From JABFRZ01 sp964631945 (GTDB taxonomy: Bacteria; Planctomycetota; UBA1135; GCA-002686595): 64,000 bases of DNA. The position numbers and the translations under genes were made by a program. Where the stretch lies: assembly GCA_964631945.1 (NCBI GenBank), contig CAZWAY010000012.1, forward strand, positions 30,800 through 94,799, in the 5' to 3' direction. Of the stretch, positions 43,178 through 50,430 are shown piece after piece; position 1 is the stretch's first letter; each line of letters begins with the position of its first letter. Under the pieces are notes generated by a model that was not told the origin of the DNA, did not search any database, and worked only from the letters and a program-made list of their open reading frames with translations.

Positions 43178-43220
43178 TTGTAGCAACTTGCTTTTTGACA
43201 CTTCGGTTCCACTTGGGGAT
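43178..43220 (+). promoter_or_regulatory. Conserved upstream element with GCAACTTGC palindrome
   Basis: The palindrome GCAACTTGC at 43183-43191 and its flanks match the element at 41068-41107. A TTGACA at 43195-43200 would be a consensus -35, but no clear -10 follows at 16-18 bp. It is 113 bp before the ATG. Confidence 0.5.
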
Positions 43221-43303
43221 GCGTGGACGGGAAAGAGACTTCCCTCTTTCCAAGCCTCCATCGCCCGGAAAACCCTCGATCCAGAACCTGGAGTATCCCC
43301 GTC

Positions 43304-44656
43304 ATGCGTCAGAGTCCCCGTCTTGTCGCGGCAGCCGTGCTCGCCGCCCTCTTCCCGCTCAGCGCTGCCAGCGCCCAGCTTGGCTTCGCCGAAGTCGGTC
43401 CCATCGACCCCAACAATGGGTTCCCGCAGTGGTACAAGGACACGAACGGCCTCTCGCTCGATCTGTGCACGACGGATCCGCTGCTGTGCCTGCTCGACGT
43501 GCCGATCACGCTCAGCGCCCCGGGCCAGCCCTTCCCCGCCAACTATGGCGGAACGTTCCCCGAAGAGGCCTTCTGGCAGCGCTGTGACGGCCTCATGGCG
43601 ACGAGCGGCGGCGGCAGAGCCCTGCTCGTGATCGCGCTCGAGGCGGCCTTCGCCAACGGGCCTGTCGCGGCCGGCGACCAAGTGGCCTTCGGACGCGTGC
43701 GCGTCCGGGTGGACAACCTCGTGGCTGGCGAGACCTACACGGTCACGACCCCCGTCGGCGTGTTTTCCCTGGTGGCCACGGGCTCCGGTCCGAACAGCAT
43801 CAACACCACCACCGACGTCGGTCTGGTTCCCGGGGTGTTCCCGGCCGCGATCAACAACGTAGGACCTTTCCTGAGCTGGGATGCCGACCTCCCGATTCTC
43901 GACCTCGCCGGGAACGAGTACGTCGGCAACCCGGGCCTCGACCACACCATCACCGGCAGCCCGACCGGCACGAACTTCTTCCGCATTGATGGCCCCTCTG
44001 TGGGTGGTCCCGGTGTCAACCGCATCGAGACGAACCTGTTCTCGCTGATGGGCAAGAAGACGGCCGTCGTGGTTCCGCCGACGCCGATCGCGGCCTTCAC
44101 CTCTGCTCCGAACAGCGGCAATGCCCCGCTGAGCGTGGCATTCACCGACACGTCCACCGGCACGATCACCTCGCGCCTGTGGAGCTTCGGTGACGCCACG
44201 ACCTCGACCCTGCAGAACCCTACGCACGTCTATGCGGCGGGAACCTACTCGGTCAGCCTGACGGTCTCTGGCCCTGGTGGCTCGAACACGGCGACCAAGG
44301 TCAACTTGATCGCCGTGGCGACCCCGGGCAACCAGCTCGTACTGGCCAACCCGGTTCCGGGCACGGCGGGGGTGGCGAACACACTGCTCGTGACCGGGGC
44401 GACGCCCGGCCGCGTGGTGGGCGTCTACACGGGGCTCACCCTGGGGGCGAGCATCGTCAACCAGGGCCGCTGCGGTGGCATCCCGATCGGTCTGGGGGCG
44501 CCCTTCCGCTTGGCCGGCAAGGCCAATGCGAACGCTCAAGGGGTGGCGACGGTCCGCACCACGCCCCCGGCGGGCGCCGCGGGTCGCACGTTCCACTTCC
44601 AGGCGGTGGAGCCGAGCTCCTGCCGCACGAGCAACGTCGTCAGCGATCTGCTCTAG
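43304..44656 (+). CDS. Secreted protein with one PKD domain (paralog 2)
   Basis: A 450-residue paralog of the preceding gene. ATG 43304 has GGAG nearby; the signal peptide ends in SAASAQ (about residue 25). The shared N-terminal domain (GPIDPNNGFPQWYKDTNGLS, PFPANYGGTFP, GPSVGGPGVNRIETNLF) is followed by a single PKD domain (about 265-345) with RLWSFGDATTSTLQ, then the C-terminal domain (NQLVLANPVPGTAGVANTLL ... RTFHFQAVEPSSCRTSNVV). The last 100 residues are almost identical to those of paralog 3. The gene has its own terminator at 44685-44725. Compared with paralog 1 it lacks two PKD units and the poly-proline linkers. Confidence 0.88.
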   Translation: MRQSPRLVAAAVLAALFPLSAASAQLGFAEVGPIDPNNGFPQWYKDTNGLSLDLCTTDPLLCLLDVPITLSAPGQPFPANYGGTFPEEAFWQRCDGLMATSGGGRALLVIALEAAFANGPVAAGDQVAFGRVRVRVDNLVAGETYTVTTPVGVFSLVATGSGPNSINTTTDVGLVPGVFPAAINNVGPFLSWDADLPILDLAGNEYVGNPGLDHTITGSPTGTNFFRIDGPSVGGPGVNRIETNLFSLMGKKTAVVVPPTPIAAFTSAPNSGNAPLSVAFTDTSTGTITSRLWSFGDATTSTLQNPTHVYAAGTYSVSLTVSGPGGSNTATKVNLIAVATPGNQLVLANPVPGTAGVANTLLVTGATPGRVVGVYTGLTLGASIVNQGRCGGIPIGLGAPFRLAGKANANAQGVATVRTTPPAGAAGRTFHFQAVEPSSCRTSNVVSDLL

Positions 44657-44684
44657 GGTCCGAGACCAGGGACCGCGTCCCCAC

Positions 44685-44725
44685 CACGGGGCCTCGCCTT
44701 GCCGGCGGGGCCCCGTGCTCGTTTT
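44685..44725 (+). terminator. Intrinsic terminator after the second PKD gene
   Basis: CACGGGGC and its complement GCCCCGTG form the outer part of a 13-14-bp stem with a short TTGC loop region, followed by CTCGTTTT. It lies 28 bp past the stop codon and is a good intrinsic terminator. Confidence 0.8.
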
Positions 44726-44830
44726 CAGGGGGCCTGGCGGCTCGTGTGGCCCTTGGCCCGGGGACGTGGAAGAGATTTCCTAAAAGCTGGACCAAATACG
44801 GCTCGGACAGGCCGTCCATGCGGCGGCGGT

Positions 44831-44854
44831 CGGAATCTCGATTCTAGGATTCCG
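44831..44854 (+). repeat. Inverted repeat upstream of the third PKD gene
   Basis: CGGAATC at 44831-44837 and GATTCCG at 44848-44854 are perfect 7-bp arms around 10 bp, inside the only AT-richer patch between the terminator at 44725 and the ATG at 44979. A candidate operator; it differs from the GCAANTTGC element of the other two PKD genes. Confidence 0.35.
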
Positions 44855-44978
44855 CATTACAAGATTGAGCTTATCCTTTGGTTTGTTCGGACCCCTGGCG
44901 GTGGCCCCCCCGGGCCAGGTCCGCATCCCTACTCATTCCCGTCCCCGCCTCAGTCCAGCATCTGGAGTTCCATCACCC

Positions 44979-46343
44979 ATGCGCCTTTCCAAGCCCCTGA
45001 TCGGAGCAGCCCTCCTTTCGGCCCTGCTCCCCGCCACGTCCCGCGCCCAAGGTCTGGCCGCGGTCGGCCCGACCAACCCCAACCACGGTTTCCCGGACTG
45101 GTACGAGGACAACAACGGCCTTCGGTTGGATGCCTGCCTCACCGACACGGGCCTGTGCCTCCTGGACACGCCTCCGCCCGTGCTGGTCGATCCCAATCAG
45201 CCTTTCCCTGCCAACTATGGTGGCGTCTGGTCGGATCACACCTTCTACGCGATGGCCGAGGCGGCCATGCCGACCAACGGCGGCGGCCAGGCTCTCCTGG
45301 TCCTCACGATCCAAGGCGGGTTCCTGAACGACCTCGGACCCGTCAGTGGAGAGCAAGAAGTCTTCGCCCGCTTCCGCGTGCGCGTGGACAACCTGATCGC
45401 CGGCCAGAACTACACGGTCACCATGCCCTTCGGCGTGTTCAATTTCGTCGCGGCCAATGCTGGCGTTCGTGGCATCAACTTCACGAACGACGTGGGCCGA
45501 GGGGTTCCGGGTGCCTTCGCTGGCGCTCTGGCTGGGGACATCGGGCCCTTCCTCATGTGGGACACGGGTCTCCCGATCCTGGACGCTGCCGGCCGTGAGT
45601 ACCTGGGCAATCCGGCGATCGAGCACACGGTCACGGGCAGCCCGTTCGGCACGAACGTCTTCCGCATCGAGGGTCCCTCGGTCGGTGGTCCCGGTGTCAA
45701 CTCGATCGAGACCAACCTGTTCGCCGTGATCGGCCTCAAGGCCAACGCGGGAGCGCCGGGCGCTCCCGTTGCGGCCTTCAACTCGGCGCCGAACAGTGGC
45801 ACCGCGCCGCTGCTCGTGTCCTTCACCGACACCTCGACCGGCACCATCACTGCGCGCTCGTGGGACTTCGGTGACGGCGCGACCTCGACCCTGCAGAACC
45901 CCACGCACTCCTACGCCGCGGGGACCTACACGGTCAGCCTGACCGTCTCGGGACCGGATGGGTCGAACACGATCACCAAGCCGAACCTGATCGCGGTCAC
46001 GACGCCTCCTCCGGGCAACCAGCTCGTGCTGGCCAACCCGGCTCCGGGTACGGCTGGTGTGGTCAACACGCTGGTCGTGACGGGCGCGACGCCCGGCCGC
46101 GTGGTCGGTGTGTACACGGGCCTCGTGCTCGGCGCGACCATCGTCAACCAGGGCCGCTGCGGCGGCATCCCGATTGGTCTCAACCGCCCCTTCCGTCTGG
46201 CGGGTAGGGCCGCCGCGAACGCCCAGGGCGTCGCCACGGTCCGCACCACGCCTCCGGCGGGCGCGGCGGGTCGTACGTTCCACTTCCAGGCGGTCGAGCC
46301 GAGCTCCTGCCGCACGAGCAACGTCGTCAGCGATCTGCTCTAG
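44979..46343 (+). CDS. Secreted protein with one PKD domain (paralog 3)
   Basis: A 454-residue protein with the same architecture as the previous one: signal peptide (to about residue 24, ending SRAQ), shared N-terminal domain (GPTNPNHGFPDWYEDNNGL, PFPANYGG, GPSVGGPGVNSIETNLFAV), one PKD domain (RSWDFGDGATSTLQ), and the same C-terminal domain with two Cys in RCGGIPIG and EPSSCRTS. ATG 44979 has GGAG 14 nt upstream, as in the other two paralogs. The 3' end overlaps the convergent TPR gene at a shared CTAG, and a hairpin follows. The tandem trio likely forms a family of surface or extracellular structural proteins; function unknown. Confidence 0.88.
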   Translation: MRLSKPLIGAALLSALLPATSRAQGLAAVGPTNPNHGFPDWYEDNNGLRLDACLTDTGLCLLDTPPPVLVDPNQPFPANYGGVWSDHTFYAMAEAAMPTNGGGQALLVLTIQGGFLNDLGPVSGEQEVFARFRVRVDNLIAGQNYTVTMPFGVFNFVAANAGVRGINFTNDVGRGVPGAFAGALAGDIGPFLMWDTGLPILDAAGREYLGNPAIEHTVTGSPFGTNVFRIEGPSVGGPGVNSIETNLFAVIGLKANAGAPGAPVAAFNSAPNSGTAPLLVSFTDTSTGTITARSWDFGDGATSTLQNPTHSYAAGTYTVSLTVSGPDGSNTITKPNLIAVTTPPPGNQLVLANPAPGTAGVVNTLVVTGATPGRVVGVYTGLVLGATIVNQGRCGGIPIGLNRPFRLAGRAAANAQGVATVRTTPPAGAAGRTFHFQAVEPSSCRTSNVVSDLL

Positions 46344-47614
46344 TCGCGGACGGCCGGTTCACCGGCCGTTCTCCTCGGGCCGCCTCCGTCCGGTGTCCAC
46401 CGGATGGGGGCGGCTTCGCTTCCCGGGTCGCCCGTCCCTGCCCCGACCCGATCCGTTCGCCTCAGCCGCGCGCGCACCTCGGCCGCCCAGGCGGAGTCCG
46501 GGTCGTGGGCGAGGTAGGCGCGCCAGTGTTCGCGGGCCCGGACGAGTTCTCCGCACGCCGCCAGGGTCTCCGCCAGGTTGAAGTGCGCGTCGGCGTAGTC
46601 CGGCTGCAGCGCCAGTGCGCGCTCGAACTTGGCGCGCGCCTCGCCGTGTCGTCCCAGAGCCGAGAGCGCGTTGCCCAGGTTGTTCCAGGCCTCGACGTAC
46701 TCGGGGTCCAGCTCGGTGGCGAGCGCGAAGGCGGCGCAGGCATCGTCCGTGCGCTCGAGCGCGTACAGCGTGTTCCCTAGATTGAAGGCCACCTCGGGGC
46801 GCGGATGCGCGGGATCGAGGGCCTTGGCGTAGGCGCGCGCGGCTTCGTCCAGACGCTCTTCCTGCTCGAGGCGAAGCGCGCGCTGGAACCACAGCTCCGA
46901 CTCCGCCACGGCTTCGCCCAACCCACTCGACGGCGTTTCGTCGGGAAACTCGAAGCGCAGCTGTCCGCTGGGCTCGGCCAGATCGCCGCTGGGGGTGCGC
47001 ACGGACAGGCGCCCGTTCTCGAGCGCGTCGAGCTGTGCGAGCGAGGCGCGCGCGCCGGGCCACCAGCGCGAGAGCGCCTCCAGACTCGCGCGGATGCGAC
47101 GCGGCGTGACCCCGAGCGCGGCCAGGCGCGCCAGGGCGCGCGCCTGCGCAACCTCGCGGAACTCGAAGTAGGCCAGGCGGCGCACGGTGCGCGCGGGCCG
47201 GATCAGGCCGGCGCGCACCCAGGCGGCCAGACGCCGGGGCGGGACGTCCAGGATGCGCCCGAGCTGAGCGCTGGTGTAGAGCCGCTGCAGCGTGGAAGCG
47301 TCTCCGAGGCCGAGGCGCGCGAGGAACTCGTCCTCACCCAGGAGCTCGAGCGCCTGTCCGCGCTCGATGCGTCGGCGGGCTTCGTCCAGCGGCCCCGCTA
47401 GGGCCCCGTGCTCGTCCACCGGACTCTCGCCGTCCGCCAGGACCAGCCAGGCGGTCTGTTCGCCGGGTCGTTCGGCCAGCCGTCCGCCGGCGCTGGCGAT
47501 GCGCTCGAAGGCCTCGGCCCGCGACAGGGTCGCCAGGCGTCCGGCGATCACGACCTCGCGCCCCCCGAGATCCAGGGGCGTTCGTTCCGCCTGGCTCGCC
47601 CGACGCTTGCCCAT
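46340..47614 (-). CDS. BRCT-MerR-TPR fusion protein
   Basis: A 424-residue cytoplasmic protein with three distinct parts. Residues about 17-95 resemble a BRCT domain (REVVIAGRLATLSRAEAFER, then IASAGGRLA). Residues about 112-185 are a MerR-type winged helix (LYTSAQLGRILDVPPRRLAA, WVRAGLIRP, FEFREVAQARALARLAALGV). Residues about 235-395 are TPR repeats with the classical pattern (AEALNNLGNAL-like: VEAWNNLGNALSALGRHGEA, AHFNLAETLAACGELVRARE). The tail is disordered. It probably binds DNA and another protein; target unknown. The stop codon overlaps the convergent PKD gene by 3 nt (CTA/TAG), and the terminator hairpin falls inside its last codons. Confidence 0.88.
   Translation of the reverse strand: MGKRRASQAERTPLDLGGREVVIAGRLATLSRAEAFERIASAGGRLAERPGEQTAWLVLADGESPVDEHGALAGPLDEARRRIERGQALELLGEDEFLARLGLGDASTLQRLYTSAQLGRILDVPPRRLAAWVRAGLIRPARTVRRLAYFEFREVAQARALARLAALGVTPRRIRASLEALSRWWPGARASLAQLDALENGRLSVRTPSGDLAEPSGQLRFEFPDETPSSGLGEAVAESELWFQRALRLEQEERLDEAARAYAKALDPAHPRPEVAFNLGNTLYALERTDDACAAFALATELDPEYVEAWNNLGNALSALGRHGEARAKFERALALQPDYADAHFNLAETLAACGELVRAREHWRAYLAHDPDSAWAAEVRARLRRTDRVGAGTGDPGSEAAPIRWTPDGGGPRRTAGEPAVRD
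46350..46369. terminator. Hairpin between convergent genes
   Basis: A palindromic stem (ACGGCCGGT at 46350-46358 with ACCGGCCGT at 46361-46369) starts 7 bp after the PKD paralog 3 stop codon. It lies within the last codons of the convergent TPR gene. A plausible terminator for the plus-strand gene. Confidence 0.5.
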
Positions 47615-47752
47615 CGGAGTTCGAGGATACGCCTCGCCGGCCGGCGCTCAATCCTCAGGCGTCGAGGCGTGGCCAGGAGCGCCGGACAAGGCTAGGATCT
47701 CGCCCCCTTTGCGGAGCGAGCGCAGAGCACCAGAGACGCAACCGGAGAAGCC

Positions 47753-48289
47753 ATGAAGATCGAAGACGTGATGACGCGGCGCGTGGTCGCCGCCCGGGCC
47801 GATACCGAGCTCGCCCACGTGGCGCGCCTGATGTGGGACAACGACTGCGGCTCCGTGCCGGTCGTGGACGCCGAGGACAAGGTGGTCGGGATCCTGACCG
47901 ACCGTGACGTGTGCATGAGCGCGAACTTCGCCGGCCGCGCACTGCGCGAGCTGCGCGCCGCGAGCTGCATGGCGAGCGAGGTCGTGACCTGCCGTCCGAG
48001 CGACGGGCTGGAGGCGGTCGCCAAGCTGATGGCCACGAAGAAGGTCCGGCGCGTGCCCGTCACCGACCCGGTCGGGCGCCTGGTCGGGCTGATCTCGGTG
48101 GGGGACCTGGTGCGCGCCGCGGCCAGCGCCGCGGCCAAGGACAAGAAGGCGCTCCAGGGCGTGCTGCTCGCGACCCTGACCGCCATCTGCGATCGCCCGC
48201 CTCGCGAGGAGGTCGCGCCGGCCCTGCCGAGCTCCAAAAGGACCGGCAAGAGCGCCAAGCCGGCGGGCAAGAAGCGCTCGAAGGTCTAG
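47753..48289 (+). CDS. CBS-domain protein
   Basis: A 178-residue protein with two CBS domains in tandem. The first spans about 1-62 (MKIEDVMTRRVVAARADTEL ... VPVVDAEDKVVGILTDRDVC), the second about 70-130 (CMASEVVTCRPSDGLEAVAK ... VPVTDPVGRLVGLISVGDLV). Such Bateman modules bind adenosine nucleotides and act as energy or redox sensors. The C-terminal 40 residues are Lys/Ala/Pro-rich and likely disordered. ATG 47753 has a GGAGAAG ribosome site. It is convergent with the DNA ligase gene (stop codons 13 bp apart). There is no partner enzyme beside it to say what it regulates. Confidence 0.93.
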   Translation: MKIEDVMTRRVVAARADTELAHVARLMWDNDCGSVPVVDAEDKVVGILTDRDVCMSANFAGRALRELRAASCMASEVVTCRPSDGLEAVAKLMATKKVRRVPVTDPVGRLVGLISVGDLVRAAASAAAKDKKALQGVLLATLTAICDRPPREEVAPALPSSKRTGKSAKPAGKKRSKV

Positions 48290-48302
48290 CGCCGCGACGC
48301 AG

Positions 48303-49208
48303 CTAGGGCTGTTCGAGCAGCCCGACGAAGACCGGGGCGCGTAGGCCCTTGTCGGTGCGCTCGAGGTAGCTCACGCTGCAATACAGGCCGGGCTCGACCC
48401 ACGTGCCCGCCTCCGTGCACGGCACGAAGGGCGTCGCACGCGGGCGGGCACGGCACAGTTCCAGCAAGCGCGCGCGCAGCGCGTCGGTCAGGCCACTGCC
48501 GACGCGACCGGCGCTGACGAGGCGTCCGTCCTCCTCGATCGCCACGATCAGACTGGTCAGGTCGCCGCGCGCGTCCGGCACGAAGCCCAGGATGGCGCAC
48601 GGGACCGTGCGCGTGGTCTTGACCTTGATCCACGAGCGCGTGCGCTTGCCCGGCAGGTAGGCGCCGTCGAGCTCCTTCGCCACCAGGCCTTCGAGTTGCC
48701 GCGCCCGAGTCTGCTCGAAGAACGCGCGCCCGGGACCGACCACGCCGTCCGAGAACTCGAAGTGCGGCTCGCGGGTGCGCTCCAGGAGCTCGCGCAAGCG
48801 TTCGCGGCGCTCCGACAGGGGCCGCGCGAGCAGCGACGCTCCCGCCAGGTAGAGCAGGTCGAACACGACGTAGCGGGCCGGCAACGAGCGCTGCAGGGCC
48901 TCGACGCGCAGCTTGCCACGCGCCTGCATGCGCTCGAGCGCGCGCTTGAAGCTCGGACGCCCTGCGGACATGACCACCAGCTCGCCGTCGAGCAGGGTCC
49001 CGGCGGGAAGCCCGCGCAGCCCTGCCAGCTCGGGATAGGGCGGGGCCAGGTCCAGGCGGTTGCGCGAGAGCGCGCGGTAGCTCGAGCCCTCCGCGAAGGC
49101 CAGCGCGCGGATCCCGTCCCACTTGATCTCGAACAGGTGCCGATCCGAGTCGAACGGCTCGTCCACCAGCGTGGCCAGCATGGGCGCGACGAACTCGGGC
49201 AGCGCCAT
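48303..49208 (-). CDS. ATP-dependent DNA ligase, stand-alone LigD-type ligase domain
   Basis: A 301-residue ligase consisting of the adenylation and OB-fold domains. The nucleotidyl Lys29 is in FEIKWDGIRAL, Arg49 in SRN, Glu76 in LDGELVV, and the FDLLYL, EGLVAKE and WIKVKTTRTV motifs are all present. It therefore should seal nicks and breaks with ATP. It is encoded 59 bp downstream of Ku on the same strand, so it is likely co-transcribed with it, which is the classical arrangement of bacterial end joining. It supplies the ligase activity that the central domain of the LigD protein at 38871 has lost. ATG 49208 is chosen because the next residues (LPEFVAPMLATLVDEPFDSD) are the family start. Confidence 0.95.
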   Translation of the reverse strand: MALPEFVAPMLATLVDEPFDSDRHLFEIKWDGIRALAFAEGSSYRALSRNRLDLAPPYPELAGLRGLPAGTLLDGELVVMSAGRPSFKRALERMQARGKLRVEALQRSLPARYVVFDLLYLAGASLLARPLSERRERLRELLERTREPHFEFSDGVVGPGRAFFEQTRARQLEGLVAKELDGAYLPGKRTRSWIKVKTTRTVPCAILGFVPDARGDLTSLIVAIEEDGRLVSAGRVGSGLTDALRARLLELCRARPRATPFVPCTEAGTWVEPGLYCSVSYLERTDKGLRAPVFVGLLEQP

Positions 49209-49267
49209 GGTGGGGCCGAGCCCGGATCAGACCCTTGGAGCACGGACATCGGGCGCGGCGCGAGCCC

Positions 49268-50164
49268 CTAGCCGGTCTTGCGCGAGCGGCCCTTCTTGCG
49301 CGGCGCCGCCGCCTGCGCGACCTCGGAAGGCGAGTCCGCCTGGTCCGGGGAGGGCACCTGCACGCTGGGCGCCATCTTGCGCGCGCCCACCTCGGCCACG
49401 CTCTTCTTGAGCGCCTCCATCAGGTTCAGGATCTTCGGCTCCTCGGGGTCCGGGGCCTGCACGATCTCGCGACCCTCGACCTTGAGCTGGATCAGCTTGG
49501 TCAGGTTCTCGACGTAGGCGTCGCGGTAGCTCTGGAAATCGAAGTCCTGCAGCGTGGAGGCCCCGATCAGCGTGTTCGCCAGCGAGAGCTCGCTGGCCGT
49601 GGGCTGCTCGTCCGGCAGTTCCTCGCGATAGGTCGTCGCGGCACGCACCTTCTTCGGATAGTTCAGCACGCTCATCACGAGCATCCCGTCCTGCGGTCGC
49701 AGCGCCACCAGCTGTTCGCGTCCCGCGATCACCACCTGCGCGATGGCGACCACCTTGGCCTCCGTCATGCCGCGCACGAGCAGGGCGTAGGGTCGGTTGC
49801 CGGCCGCGCCGTCGGGCAACAGGTAGTACGTGCGCCCGGCCAGGTAGACCGGATCGATCTCCTCGGGCGCGACGAAGCCGTCGATGTTCACCGACTTGTC
49901 CGACTTGGCGCGCACCTTGGAGAGCTCCTCGTCGTCGATGACCACGTACTGGTCCTTCTGGTACTCGAAGCCCGAGACGATGTCCTCGCCGCGCAGCTCG
50001 CCGTGGCTCTCGCAGACCTTCTTGTAGCGCACGCGGCCATGGCACTCGCCATGGAGCTGGTTGAGACGGATCTCTTCCTCGGTGTTGTTGGCCGTGTACG
50101 CCTTGACGGGCACGGACACGAGACTGAGCTTGAGGAAGCCTTTCCAGCTGGTGCGCGGTGCCAT
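49268..50164 (-). CDS. ku: Non-homologous end joining protein Ku
   Basis: A 298-residue bacterial Ku homolog that binds broken DNA ends as a homodimer and recruits LigD-type enzymes. Typical segments are ASRTSWKGFLKLSLVSVPVK-like at the N-terminus (APRTSWKGFLKLSLVSVPVK), LNQLHGECHGRVRYKKVCES, and DPVYLAGRTYYLLPDGAAGN. The Ku core covers about residues 5-255; the last 45 residues are Pro/Ala-rich and end in a basic patch (RKKGRSRKTG) that may help DNA binding. ATG 50164 has AAGGAG 10 nt upstream, and the codons before it have no homology. It is followed by the ligase gene. The promoter region is shared with the divergent antiporter gene. Confidence 0.96.
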   Translation of the reverse strand: MAPRTSWKGFLKLSLVSVPVKAYTANNTEEEIRLNQLHGECHGRVRYKKVCESHGELRGEDIVSGFEYQKDQYVVIDDEELSKVRAKSDKSVNIDGFVAPEEIDPVYLAGRTYYLLPDGAAGNRPYALLVRGMTEAKVVAIAQVVIAGREQLVALRPQDGMLVMSVLNYPKKVRAATTYREELPDEQPTASELSLANTLIGASTLQDFDFQSYRDAYVENLTKLIQLKVEGREIVQAPDPEEPKILNLMEALKKSVAEVGARKMAPSVQVPSPDQADSPSEVAQAAAPRKKGRSRKTG

Positions 50165-50430
50165 CGTTCCGGAGCTCCTTCGGGGACCCGATCCATCGGG
50201 CGAAATGGGCTTCGATGGTAAGGATAACCGCCCTGTCCCCGGCAACGGGGGAGCCGCCCAGGAAGGCCTTTGGCCCGTCGTTACGGGCCGGAATTCCCTG
50301 GATAGGGGGCTCTTTCCCGCCCTCCCCGTCCCCGTGAGCGCCCCTGCCCTTGACCGCGATGGGCGCGGGCGTGAGTCTCACCGCCCCCCGTGCTGCGCCG
50401 TCACGGTGCCTCCCCCTTGCTTCCCCGGGC

